A stretch of 64,000 bases of DNA. It comes from Anthostomella pinea (lineage: Eukaryota; Ascomycota; Sordariomycetes; Xylariales; Xylariaceae). The notes beneath the pieces are model-generated. The model saw only the letters and a list, made by a program, of their open reading frames with translations, ran no database searches and had not been told where the DNA came from. Below, piece by piece: positions 34,381 to 46,200 of the stretch (its first letter is position 1; each line of letters opens with the position of its first letter). A program made the translations under genes and the position numbers. Location of the stretch: assembly GCA_963556695.1 (NCBI GenBank), contig CAUWAG010000004.1:992001-1056000 (forward strand), read 5' to 3'.

Positions 34381-34893
34381 AATTAATAATGGAAAGACCA
34401 ATCAGAACCTAGATATCAAGAAGTATAATTATATGCAGTAACTAAAAAGGTCCTTATATCTTTTGAAAGGAGTACTTTATACAGACTTCTAGCGGCCAGA
34501 TCTGGACATAGCGGCTTTGCTAGATATTATAAACGTTTTGGGCATACAGACTCGAATGATCACTGCAGCTACGGTGAGAAGAAAACATCACAACACATTT
34601 TCTTTTGTAAGAGGCTTGGGAAAAACTGGCTACTGCCCAGGTACTCGCCTAGGGCAGCCTGTTTACAGTACTTGGGGGAGAGGAGCAAGTTCTTCTCATC
34701 AATCTGTCCCTGATAAATCGCTGTTCTTGAAGGACCAGATAGATGACCCTAAAGTCATACCGCCGCAACAACGGGGATGGGCTCGTGAGCGGGACTGACT
34801 GTACTTATTATCTTGAGACCTCCACAACCCTGCGATGCAGAGGCTCTGGGAGGCGTGGTTTGCACTACTGAGGAGCGATCCCCCACGTTAAAT

Positions 34894-34895
<2 letters not shown>

Positions 34896-34923
<28 letters not shown>
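34896..34923 (+). repeat. (AATC)7 tail of LINE copy 2
   Basis: Seven AATC units directly after GTTAAATAC; copy 1 has AAAC units at this point. Confidence 0.92.
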
Positions 34924-34925
<2 letters not shown>

Positions 34926-35320
34926 GCAACAACAGGGCCTGCTTGTACTCATCGATCTCAATGGCAACTTCCTCGTGTCGACGCCACACATGCCCACTGG
35001 TAGGAACAAGAGGACCAAGTTTTCTTGCCGGCGTTTTCTTGTCTTTGGCGTAGATAGTACGGTACATGGCTCGTATGGCGTTGGTCTCGTCAACCTCGTA
35101 GACGAAGGCATTCGGTTGGCAGTAGTCGGTGATGATTACATGCACCTTGTAGCGAATGATACTCATCAACTGGTAAGTTGTTAGCGCGCAGTTATCACCT
35201 GTGATCAATTTCACAGCTTACCTCCTTGTTCTTTGCGTCCTGTTCATTGACCAGACTCGGCTGCTCGAAGTCGGCCTCGTCGGAAGGTCTAGCCCTCTTA
35301 GTCTGCGAGCATGTCTTCAT
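34918..35320 (-). CDS. Hypothetical protein, two exons, cut by the LINE tail
   Basis: Exons 35320..35222 and 35169..34918 join across a 52-bp intron (GTAAGC..TACCAG) to 116 residues from MKTCSQTKRARPSDEADFE to YKQALLLHD. An earlier in-frame start would add 55 residues. The family is not recognised; SIIRYKVHVIITDYCQPNAF, YRTIYAKDKKTP and HVWRRHEEVAIEI look like folded-protein sequence. The final residues and the TGA lie in the AATC tail of the LINE, so the real C-terminus has been displaced or lost. Confidence 0.5.
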
Positions 35321-36668
35321 GTTGTCAGTGTTTAGGATGTGGACGGCATTGAGTAGAAGGTGCGATGAAGAAGGTGGTCTGGTGTCGGGATCTGAAAGTG
35401 CACGACTGGAAACGTTTGAGGAAGAAGGTGGTAGGTATCGTGCCGGAATCTGCGGGTGCACAATGGAAAAGGTGGGAGGAAGCACTGGCCGGAGCAGAAA
35501 AATGGAATGCTGGTGTGGGTGGTAGCCTGGATTTCCACAGGTTGCCCGGCACCAGTCAACCGCTCGGGGGAAAACTCGCTTAACGGCCTGGAATAAGTAT
35601 TTTTCCCAGGTTCAACCGCCTGGAATAACCGCCAAGTCGCTGCTTATTCCACTGCAGTTTTCTGGCCGTTGCCAGTCAGTCAATTGAGACAATCCAAACC
35701 AGTAAACTCCCTGCCGATATCCGGAAGAGCCCTGCTACTCACACCTTCTCTAGACCCCCAACTGCTAGCCAGCTCGCACAGGCTCAGCATAAAGCTATCT
35801 GCGAGCGACTTGATGATCCGTATCAGTATGTTATCTACATAGAAAACCTGATCCTGGTGGCCATCTGGCCTGGGAAGCTCCCATTCCGACTCTTCGAAAA
35901 TCTCAGGGGCGCTCAGCACGTGCTGCAGAATCTTTGACCGACAATAACTCGAAGTCTCTTCATCCTACGAACTGATAATTCAAGCATACCTTAACTATAT
36001 ATGCTGGAATGATAGCGTGTTGGTAGGAAACCGTTGTTGTTGCACTGCGTTATCTTCTACGCAGCAAGGACGGCGGTGTCGTGGCGGCAACCTATACCCC
36101 TGAGATCCTCGTCTATATCAATGACATAACTAGGAGAGAGAATACATGCGACCACCATACCGACAAGACACATATATGGGAGGAGATTCCAATCTTACCA
36201 TCGCTTGCTTTTCTGCTTGAGCTTCCATGTCTCTGTTTGTCCATCTCTCCTGATATATCCATATTAATGAGTCATGTTTGATGCTTGTTACAGAGTGCTA
36301 CAACGTCCATAACAAAGTACCCCTTTCGGTTGCTGCAAAGGGGGTATACACAGACTTTCAGAGGTTCGGTGTACCTCAAGCCGCGTATCCCGCCCATCAC
36401 TCACGTCTGTTATGATACACCAAGTCTTAGTGCTTATACTGAGATTTAGTAACGGGGAATCAATTCGTCGCGTAATCTAACTCGCTTTGGGGAGGAAGCT
36501 CATTCCTAGGGCACATGAGGATCTCACGGGGACATGCAATAAAGGTTCATTATGTAATTCACTGCTTAATTCGATGATATGGCTTCTTTCCACCATCAGG
36601 CAACTAGTCGGCTTTCGTTTTGGATATGAACAACGAGATTCCCGTACCAGCTTGCACAGCCCAGGTGA
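35321..36668. other. Intergenic region without a supported gene
   Basis: A 79-codon frame at 35680-35919 (-) with VFYVDNILIRIIKSLADSF looks protein-like but has no partner exon or family I recognise, so it is not called. An inverted repeat related to that at 8.6 kb lies at 35589-35651. The right end is the 3' flank of the membrane-protein gene. Confidence 0.45.
35589..35651. repeat. Inverted repeat TGGAATAAG / CTTATTCCA
   Basis: TGGAATAAGTA at 35589-35599 faces TGCTTATTCCA at 35641-35651. GCCTGGAATAA recurs directly at 35586 and 35619. The span is within 1 bp of that of the pair at 8626-8687. Confidence 0.55.
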
Positions 36669-38054
36669 TCAAGACCTATGCGGGAAGTCCAGGCCATTGG
36701 GCGAGGATAGGGGCGAAGGGCTCGCTATAGGCCGCAACGGATACGCGTCGTCGTTGACTTCCGTCCACCGGTCGACGCCCTGCTGATACGTAACCTCAGG
36801 CGCCTTCGGAGCGCTTGCGATGATGTCTTCGGTACTGGCGCGCCTGGTTGAAGTGCCCGAGGAGAGACCCGTCGGCGACGAGGCCAAGGTCTTGTGTTGT
36901 GTTTGGACGATGGTGGTCTTGACGCCGATGAAGTTGCCCTTGGGCATCTGATCATCGTCGGGGGCCACATACGACACGGCGGCCGTGCGCTGCGAGTCGG
37001 ACCCGGGCTGTATCTCCTCCCACGCCTTGGCGTAGTGCGCTGTGGTGCGTGTGCGAGACGTCGCGTCCTGGCCGAAGCTGTAGCTGCCAAAGTGAGCCAT
37101 CTTCCACGCCCGCAGCTTATCAAGGGCCGTTTTGAAGTCGTCGAGGATGACGGTGTCGGTAAGGCACTTGAAGACGAAGGCGAGCTTCCAGAACGGGTTG
37201 ATGCCGACGGGCAGCGAGGACTGGAAGGCGTCGAGCACCGAGCAGATGTCGACGATGAGGAAGATGATGCTGATGATCATGGCGAGCAGCATGATGCCGA
37301 AGCGCGGGGAGATGCGCATGATCTCAGAGAAGGATATCTCGTAGCGGGTCTTGATACTGTAGAAAAGAGTGAAGGTGGTGAAGATCCACCAGGGATCCCT
37401 GCGAAGATGGGTCAGCTCTGGTCTCTTTCCGGATGGAGTGTAGATGCGACTGAAACATACCGACAAAGCGCCTCGAACGGCCGAGTGCGGAGGAAGAGAT
37501 CGTTGATGTTGTGGAAGTAGGCGAAATTCGCGTAGATCTCGACGACCCAGTAGGGAAGGCTCACCGCTACCGTGACGATATAAACAATTCTTACTCTCTT
37601 GGAAAGGAAAGGCTTGATCTTGAGGAAGGCCACGACGTTGTGCAGGACCCAAGATATGTTGAGAGGAATGGCGCTGACGGAGAGCCACCAGGCGTAGACA
37701 GGATTGTGGAAGAATATGAAGAAGCCTTGCCAGACTCCGAGGAGCAGCTACCAGGGATTAGTCGGGAACTTGGAACCGAAGTCTGAAGTAGCGGGAATTT
37801 ACCTCGAGAAGGATAAGCTGTGGGAGCGTCGGGTTAGTAGATGGTCTGAGACGGAAAGACCGTGGAGGTGTACCTACCTTGTGCAGCAGAACACCCTTGC
37901 GCATGTTTGACATGGTAATGAATGCCATGATCACCAGAGAACCGACCATGAAGCCCTGGGCCCAAGCCTCGAGAACGAGCGCGTCGGGGTCGGTGGGCCG
38001 TCCTTCATCGCCGCGCTTCATGAGGAGGTGAACCTCGTGCGTGATGGGAGCCAT
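36669..38054 (-). CDS. Fungal polytopic integral membrane protein of unknown function
   Basis: Four exons, 38054..37878, 37817..37803, 37747..37461 and 37398..36669, give 402 residues. Exon 2 is only 15 nt (LILLE) between introns of 60 and 55 bp that both have CTAAC/CTAAT branch boxes; it is needed to join MRKGVLLHK to LLLGVWQGFF. About six membrane segments are visible: AQGFMVGSLVIMAFI, LLGVWQGFFIFFH, WWLSVSAIPLNISWV, IVYIVTVAVSLPYWVVEIY, WWIFTTFTLFY, and FGIMLLAMIISIIFLIVDI. After TDTVILDDFKTALDKLRAW comes a cytosolic Ser/Thr/Pro-rich tail of about 130 residues. It resembles a widespread unnamed family of fungal membrane proteins; no transport or receptor role can be assigned. Confidence 0.85.
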
Positions 38055-40839
38055 GGCGTTGGGAAGTCGAGGAAGTGATGCCGGGTGATGCCAACGGAGC
38101 CGAAGTGCGGGCTTAAATATAATGTAGCATGGGGCACGACAAGAGCAGCCTGGGGATTTGGGAATCTGGGGGAGGGTCTGCGATATTATATACGTGCAAT
38201 ATGAGTCACTGTTCTCCGCACATTGTGAGAGTGCACGAGACCCCCTTATTCCTCAATTAGATCGATAAGGACGCATTTCCTCCCTCATTGGGGAGCAAAC
38301 ACAAGAATAAGCCGCGCTTGATGAATGGAGGGATGACTCTAGGCAATGCTCTTATGACCGCCCGAATCCACCCTAGCTGATTGCACTTAGGCGCGCAGCC
38401 TATGAGGACAATGCTGGCACGACGAGATATTGAATTGGGCGGCAGCGGAATCAGTAGCAAACGAAGCCCACAAGTCGCTGTCGCCATTAGTAGCGACTTG
38501 TGTGACGCGGGTGACTCGAGGTAGCTAGGTATTATGAGGCGCTTGCTGTGCCTGATGAGGCATCTTATCAGACCATGTCGACACTAGAAACTAGATGGGC
38601 GGATAGACATGTGGTCAAGGATTCAGACCCTGATCCCTGGTTCGAATCAATGCATGATTGGTCCCAAGTCCGCCCTTTGAGTCAGGGACTCAGGGCAGGA
38701 TCTCGCGGATTGTTTGCTCTAGCCTCTGAATAGAGACGAATCGCATCTGGTGATCTAGAGCGGGCACGTATTAGTGGCATCTTAGCGGGTTCTCGAAGGG
38801 CGGGTGTAAGGGATGGATCCCTTCATCGAATCCTGCCCTCGTGGGTTCTGTTCCCTCCGATCAGGAACCAGACACTTCGAACAGATCGAACTCAATGGCC
38901 GTGCGCCACTAACCTTTTAGTCGGGTAAGAATTATTCCCATTCAGGGCGAAGGCTATGGTCAATGACTTCGGGTCCACAACCGGGGTCCTTTCTCGATTG
39001 GAGGATTGAAGCGCAAGAGGTCCGAAATAGTTTGTGATCAACTGATGTCGTCCAGACTGCTGGGCTGATGCTGGGGAAGCATGAAGAGGTATTCGGTCCG
39101 ATTTCCCCATACCTAACGCATTGCCCATGGGGATTCTCCCGTCTTCCTCCATCGTGGGGAGGAGTAGAGCGGAAAAGGGGCCCCGAGGGATAGCGCAAGC
39201 CTAAGCGTTTAGTAGGTCAGTAGTCCTGGGCTAGTCCCTACAGCTATTCAGCAGCTCCCACTATCGTAGATGGTAACGATATCAAAAACACCAGAATCAC
39301 TAGGATACAAGACACAAGGCTAAGTCAGCCTGGACCTCCCCCTCATGCGCATCGGCAAGACCTCCCCGGATTTTAGGCACTTTTGGCTTGAGGCTATCGT
39401 GAACAGATAGATACCGCCTAACCAACCTGCAGTAGAACAGCAAACGGTGTTGGCGATTGGGGCTAGTACAGGCTATCCTCTGGTATTTGTCGTAACAAAG
39501 AATCTCACATAGCTTATTAGTAGACTGCCCTTACGGTCCCGAGGATCCGGAACCGGGAGGCCAGCTAGCGGCTTGTGGCAGGCAATGGATGGGCGTCCGG
39601 TGCGAACTACACGACTATATCGTCCTATTATCTCAATAATTCCCAACTCATGTCGTTGAGAGCGGCTTGTGAAGGGAGAGAAGTGACGACGAGCAGGAAA
39701 AGGGGGGACCCCAGAAAGGAAGGAACCCAGCCTAGATGCTGCAGCAGTACTTCGGCTGGGCGTCTATGCCATATCGGCTGACTCTGACGAGGAGCAGTTG
39801 GAAGAGTACCAGACGGTGGGAGAAGTCAGAAGCACACCAATCGCGAGGAAGCTTCCAGACCATCAAAGCCCACGGCCGCGCCAAAATAGACATCCCCCTT
39901 ACTTCGAACTTATCAAGACAGCACTAGTGTACATGTTGTCCACCTCCTCTCCTGAATGGCACTCACGGTACCCCTCTTCAGCCAGCAATCACCAGACTAC
40001 TTCTCAACGTCTCAAGACGTATCAAAGGGTCTCGAGCCGTCGACAGAGATACTCATCATTAGCCGCAGGGAGTGCGGCCAGGGCAGAACTTGATCTGCGT
40101 CGGGACTATGCCTACTTTTGCCCCTTCCGACGTTACATATAGGAGGTTTTAGAACTTTACTGTGCCACCCCCTTGGGAGCGATACAAGTTTTACTCAAAG
40201 TGCCTGCCAGATACGACGCTGAACCCACGAGGCTCTTTGGCATCTTTAGTAAGATGGATCATGGCACCCAAACGTTATAAGTTGTATGGGTAGTTGCAAG
40301 TCATTGTATATTACATAGCCGCGGCCGTTCTCCTCGCCTCTTTACCTCCTACATAGCTACCTTATATAAAGTCTAGCCTACGCGGCCTACAAGCCTCGCG
40401 CAAGGTACGGGTGGAACACGATCACGAATAGCATGTCAACGGCCCCCTTGACGCCGCAGTAAGTGCACATAACAGCCAACCTGCCGTGACCAAGGCTCAG
40501 CTCGTAGGTATATGTTGTCAGCTGACCAGCCAACACCCAGCGAAGAGCCAGCCGATCAGGATACTGTTTCTGCTTCGCCCCTACGCCCGAGGCGGTACAT
40601 CACCGCTTGTGCGCCAATCAGAACTAGCAGTTCGACGTCACACACGGCGCAGTGTGTAGACGCCGCTGAGCACCCCCCGATGCGTTTCTGTAATTCGAGA
40701 TTCTGTGGTACCGCGAGTCTTCTAAGGATGCAAAGCCACACCGACCGAGAAAGACGAACCCAACCATATCGCAGCCGATGCGCAATGCGACATGCTTCAC
40801 AAGAAGCACCTCAAGTATTCTATCTCGAAGCTTGTGCGA
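38055..40839. other. Gene-poor region of 2.8 kb left of the DNA transposon
   Basis: It starts with the promoter of the membrane-protein gene. Open frames (longest 114 codons at 39798-40142 and 40512-40856) overlap frames on other strands, lack motifs, and are not called. No RNA gene was recognised. Confidence 0.5.
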
Positions 40840-40841
40840 TA

Positions 40842-40894
40842 ACGGCGGGGGCATAGATGTGGGACAGCCCTAGATGTGGGACAGTTTTCACACC
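40842..40894 (+). repeat. Left terminal inverted repeat
   Basis: Contains TAGATGTGGGACAG twice in tandem (about 40854 and 40871), which may serve as paired transposase sites. Confidence 0.92.
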
Positions 40895-41177
40895 CAACAT
40901 CACAATGTTCACTTACACATATCTCTACCGGCAATGAAGCCCTAGATATCGTAAATACTGCATTGAAATCGTCTTTTCTTGTTGTTTTCAGCAGTGCTGG
41001 TTTCATCAGGTTTACCACTGCGGGATGGGCCGCTGTGGGGGTCGGAAGTTAGCACTCCCGGCCCTAATCTGAGGGGTAATGGGACCCGTGCCCCCTATCC
41101 CCTTCACTGTAACAGAAGTTCTGTTGTTCTTTTTTTTCTTTTTTTTCTGTCAGCATCATAGGCTTCAGTACGTTGAA

Positions 41178-42736
41178 ATGCCTCCTTTGTACACTCCAGA
41201 AGACCTCGCAGAGGCAATTGCCGCTGTGAACAATGGCATATCCCTCCGCAAGGCGCATCAGCGCTGGGGAGTACCGAAATCAACTCTCGCGCCGAAGGTA
41301 GACGGCACCACAATGTGCCCAATGCTGACTAGCCGTGAGGGGGCTCTTAAGAGCCAAAAGTTAAGCCCTGCGCAAGAAACTCGGGTTGTATTATGGATCC
41401 TCTATCAAGAGAAGGCTGGCCACGCGCCAACTCACGGCAATGTAAGGTACATCATCCGGAAGATCCTACAGTCTGAGGGCAGGGCAGATCATTTAGGGGG
41501 CAAATACATGCGAAATTTCATCTGCAGGCACCCAGAGATAAAGACCAAGATGGGCAGAAAGCTGGACTACAAGCGTATCAACGCCGCCACGCCCAAGAAC
41601 ATCAATGGCTTCTATGATCTCTATAAGGAGTTCGCCTTTATCAAACCCACGAACTGGACAAATGTCGATAAGTACGGCATTATGCAGGGCTGGCAGTACG
41701 TAAGCGCCCAATCCAAGTGCTTTTCGGACGGCTGACCGGGCCGATAATAGGTCTAATGGCCTTGTAATAAGTAGTTCTGGCTCAAAAAGGACCAACGTCA
41801 AGTCTAACGACGACCGCACGTGGACTACAGTGGTCGAATCGATCACCGCCACTGGAAAGAAGCTCCGGCTGCTCGTTATTTTTAAGGCGAAGTTGATACA
41901 GACTCAGTGGTTTAAAGAGCAGCTTATTATAAAGCATCCCGCGATGGCAGAGTGGATAGTGACGTACTCCATTAACGGCTGGTCCTCGAACGAGATCGCA
42001 TTGGAGTGGCTTGAAAAGGCGAGTAAATAACGAGTACTACTCGTTAACTACGTGCTAATAAGCCTCAGGTATATCTCCCTGATACAGCTCCTGAAGATCC
42101 CGATGATTCTCGCCTCCTAATATTAGATGGCCATGGCAGCCACTGCTCGGATGAGTTTATATATCTTTGCTACATTAACAACGTATATATGTGCTTTTTC
42201 CAGCTCACATAGTAAGTTAGGTGATCAGTTAGTAGTTATTTTGCTAATAGGGATAGTCTCATATCTTCCAGCTGCTGGATTTGACAGTATTCTCTGTTAT
42301 TAAAGCCGCCTACTGCCGCTTGATCAATCAGCTTGGCCAGCTCAACGATTCGGCCCCTATTAGCAAGATTAAGTTCCTCAGTTGCCTAGCGAAAGCTCGC
42401 GATGAAGCTACGCCGGCTATCGTGCGTTCAGGGTGGCGTACTGCTGGGCTTTGGCCTGTAAATCGACTAAAAACGTTGACGAACGAGCATGTGGTGAAGG
42501 CGGCGGAGATCCGAGCAGCAGCAGCTGCTATAATGGACCCCGAGACCACCCACAAGGCCCTAGAAGCCCCTAAATCAGGGCAGAACATAGCCCTGATGCT
42601 ATCACCAGTTGTTGAGACCCCTGAGCAGCGAGCAGCAGTACGCTCGGTTGCAAAGCCGTACGATGAGATGGTGGTTGAGCTAGCCCTCACAAAGGAACTG
42701 CTGGAGGCAAAAGACGCCGAAATGGAGCGTCTATAG
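41178..42736 (+). pseudogene. Fot1/pogo-type transposase, broken
   Basis: Starts MPPLYTPEDLAEAIAAVNNG and continues ISLRKAHQRWGVPKSTL, a psq/CENP-B-like DNA-binding helix-turn-helix. NVDKYGIMQG is the first catalytic site, with the usual DE changed to DK. A TGA ends the frame at 41735. Later fragments are WTTVVESITATGKKLRLLVI, NGWSSNEIALEWLEK, LLILDGHGSH (second catalytic Asp kept) and SGWRTAGLWPVNRLKTL, each separated by stops or shifts. It cannot be functional. Confidence 0.88.
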
Positions 42737-43212
42737 CCAAAAAAGCGCCGTAAGGTACCTCAAGAAGAGCCTAATCAACGGCTATAGAGAGTTGGGGACG
42801 TTATTCAGGAGCAGATCGAGCAAACGGAGGCTGCGCGAGTCTTGATCGAGCAGCGGGCCGAGAGATGACGAATTGTGGCCGAATTGCAGAACCTGCACAC
42901 GAATGAATCAGAGAGACCACTCTCTGATAACTCTCTCTCGCCTGAATCATCAGATTCAAAAGAATTTGAGCCCTTAGAGGGTGTTGAGGATAAAGGGGTT
43001 ATTGTTGATGAAAGGGACGAAAGCGAGGATGAGGAAGATCAGAGCCCATTGTGGTTTGATCTTCGCGTCGCGCAATCCGCCAGCCTGCACGGTACCGCGA
43101 CGAAAATTAGTATTGCTGAAAACTCCAAGAAAAGGCGATTCTTTTGCTGTTTTTATATTATCTAGAGCCTCAATCCAGATGGAGTTATGTGTGGGTGCAA
43201 GTGTGGTCTTTT

Positions 43213-43265
43213 GGTGTGAAAACTGTCCCCCATCTAGGGCTGTCCCACATCTATACCCCCGCCGT
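43213..43265 (-). repeat. Right terminal inverted repeat
   Basis: Reverse complement of the left repeat with two mismatches; flanked by TA. Confidence 0.92.
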
Positions 43266-43267
43266 TA

Positions 43268-46200
43268 TAGCTTCGGCTTCAGCATTAAGCTCTGCAGGAT
43301 ATGCGGGGCTATTGATGACGAGCGTCGTGTTTTGAGTTGAGTTTCGATGTTAGAGGTCTAGGTGACTTGATAGAACGGCATTCATGTCCATTCTACAACG
43401 TCATCCTGAGGGCGACGCGGGACGAAGGGATCGTTTTCGGGCCCGCGCATGGACTACTACTAGATCCACGAGATGCGAGCTGGACGCTACATTGATCGTG
43501 ACGGCCGTAAATTCTTCAAGCTGTAAACGTTATCGGCCTTGTGAGCCGTCGCGGTCCTTCTTTTCGGTTGGGCGTGAAAGGTTTCGAGGATGTCGTGTCG
43601 GCGAAACTGTTGGACCCGGTCCCGGAACGGGCTGACCGGATATATATCAAGAGGAATATGAGAAGTGCGATCCCTCAACTTCCTGGATCCAACGTCAGCT
43701 GGAGACTCTTCTGATGTATCGACATGTTAGAGACGAGCATAGTTGAGCTTTCCATCAGAATAACAGAGGGTATTTCAGATATAACTTGACGAGATACTTG
43801 CAGCTGCCCGAGGCACAATACTCTTGTCAGGACGACATAGAAGACGTGAAAGGGGTTTAATGGTACGGACTTCGTCTGCGAGCTCGCCCTCTTCACGCTA
43901 GTGGCTGGCAGACTCGACGACGTCAGCTCTTAACCGAGCCGTGTGAGGAGAAGTCGGAGACCTCGTCCGGACAGGTTACAGGCGAGTCGGAGCCAGGAGT
44001 CAATCCGGTCCTGCGCCACGCGTTGGTAGACCCCCTCGACAAAGCCAAGTGCCATTACAGAGGACGGACGTAAGGTCATGAATAGACAAGGACGCGAGTA
44101 TAGTGTCGAAGAATACTGAATATCGCCAAGAAAAGCCCATCTTCATGGACGACGTGGTGTACTTTGAGCGCCTCGAGGCGACCTGGCAAGAGCTAGGAGA
44201 TGGACTGCTTGGACAACAGGTCTAAATGCAGCCCAACGGCAAAGCCTGCACTGCAAGGCCCGAGTGGCGAGTTGCATCGTTTGACCTGCTTGGGCAGCTG
44301 CTTGTCAGGAATAGTGGGCGTGATGGGAAAGGCGATGACGGGCATCTGCCGACGCCTGGCCGGTTTCGCCGGATACGATCGGGGTACTTGGATAGCTACG
44401 GCTCCGGGGCCGCGTCCAAGTGGACATCGAATGATACGTGGATTAAATCGTATTAAAAAGAGCCGCGCGCTCGAGGCTGTTGGAAGGAGGCTGAAGAGAA
44501 GAGCCCAGGCGAGAGCGCTCTTTGGGATACCATCTGTTACTTTACCCTCAAGCCGTTCAAGGATTGCGGATCAGACTTACTTGATGTTGCAAATCCGGAC
44601 CATGCCAGCCGAGGATTATATTGGATGTACGCTTGATCGTGTCGAAGGAGCGTGTCAGTCTCCACGATTTACTGAGAAAGAAGGGAGTAACGTAGTCCTG
44701 GGTACGTCAACTTGGGTGTTCAGCGCGCGGTTCATTCAAGGTACGATGGCTTAGAGCTGATCTTACTGTCCGATCCGTCGTGCGATTGAAGTATTGTGGC
44801 TGTGGAACGACTCCCTACTACGTGCTGTCTGAGTCTTCTGGATGCTGGTCATCGAGACGAAGAACGGCATCGTCAGGGGCAGTGGCCTTGGCAAGATTGA
44901 GCAGGAGGCGCTCTTGGGTGCGCAACAACCTGTTGTCAAATGGAAGGAAACCACCCTAGGCTAATCCGTGTTCGATGGGAGCGTATTTCTCCTATAGGAT
45001 GTTGAATTCAGCGTCCTATCAACGATTACATTTCCCATGTTACCTTTAGTGGGAGGGACTTTTCCCTTTACCATACTGGGACAGTCCCTCGAACCGCCTA
45101 TGGAGGTATCGATGAAGGCCTATATTCCATGCTGGTCAAAAAAGCCTATGGAGAACGAGACACAGAGGCCTGGAAGCACCAGGGACTTCTGGCAACCCCA
45201 CGTGAATTCTTATAGAGACACCTTCGTAGTGGGAACCGTCGTATGCATGCCGTCAAAGGAGGGAAAGTCAGTTCGTGCGACTTACACTGCTAACTCATTG
45301 GAATCCCTTCGTTTTTTGGTTTATAACGATGTGAGTATTCAAACTTGAGTCTTCTTACTCAGAGTTCTCGCTTGCGAGACGGCGGCTTCAAAGGAGCACA
45401 AACCGTTACCGCGATGTATGTCCTAGACCGAACCCAGTGCAGTTCCAGATCCAATGCATCAGACGAACCTAGCGCCAGTATAATATGTATAACACAGCGA
45501 AACTCGTCTCTAGCTTTGTGATGAACCAGGTGCCACAGTCCGTTGAGCCTCAGACCCCCGGCCGAAAGGGGCAGAGGGGATATCAAAAGAAAAAAAGCCA
45601 GCTGGCACCAGCTGGCGGGCGGGTGCAGCGGGCGCAGTGGCTGAGCGGATGACCCCATGACCCGACAGATGGTCAGCCCCACAGGCTTGAAACACGGCCA
45701 AGAAGACCCCTAATAACCTTAACCTTCATCAATCTCACCACAGACCACCCACTTCCAATCAATCAAACCACCGGCACCGGCCGCGAACACCTTCGCATGC
45801 GTGGTGGCACTGCTTAGTCTGGCAGACCTGCCACCGCAGCGCAAATCAGAGTGCAGCACGTACGAGAGATACGAGAGACACATTGATCTCTGCCACAGTC
45901 TGCTTCTGCGGTGATACCACACCTTTTAGGTGTCATTTGGAGCTGTCGTGGCTGTACACCCGGACCTCAGACACCGCAACACGCGCGGAAGCAGACAGAC
46001 TCCACAGCCACATCTGGGGGAGATGAAGGGGCCGACCGGAGGTTTCTGCTATCAATCCACCGGCTGCCTTTCACCCATCGGACCGCCCGCGCGGTAGAGG
46101 TCGGGCCACCAGTTCACACTCACAGCACGTTCTCTAGGTTAGTGTGGTGTGTGGTGTGAAACGCGCTGGCAGAGTTCTAGAGAGCACCAGCCCGCAGTCA

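Larger units (their letters stand above)
29350..34923 (+). mobile_element. Near full-length LINE (Tad-like), copy 2
   Basis: About 5.6 kb: leader, ORF1 with zinc knuckles, ORF2 with endonuclease, reverse transcriptase and RNase H, a 3' untranslated part, and a tail of seven AATC units. The 3' end matches copy 1 at 17.2-18.4 kb. The left edge is uncertain (about 29345-29400) because no target duplication could be matched. ORF1 has a frameshift and stops; ORF2 is open to the RNase H domain and then stops. Confidence 0.88.
40842..43265 (+). mobile_element. Fot1/pogo-type DNA transposon (Tc1/mariner superfamily), inactive
   Basis: 2424 bp bounded by 53-bp inverted repeats (40842-40894, 43213-43265) that differ at two positions and begin ACGGCGGGGG. 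TA flanks both ends (40840-40841, 43266-43267), the target duplication of this superfamily. Inside lies a broken transposase with a psq-type helix-turn-helix and DDE relics. The element could at most be moved in trans. Confidence 0.92.

Noticed and set aside
38600..38665. CTGGTTCGAATCAATG resembling a tRNA T-arm
   Set aside because: The T-stem does not pair and no cloverleaf could be drawn with flanking sequence.
44200..44754. 184-codon open frame (+)
   Set aside because: Composition looks random and no motif is present; not called in a decayed region.
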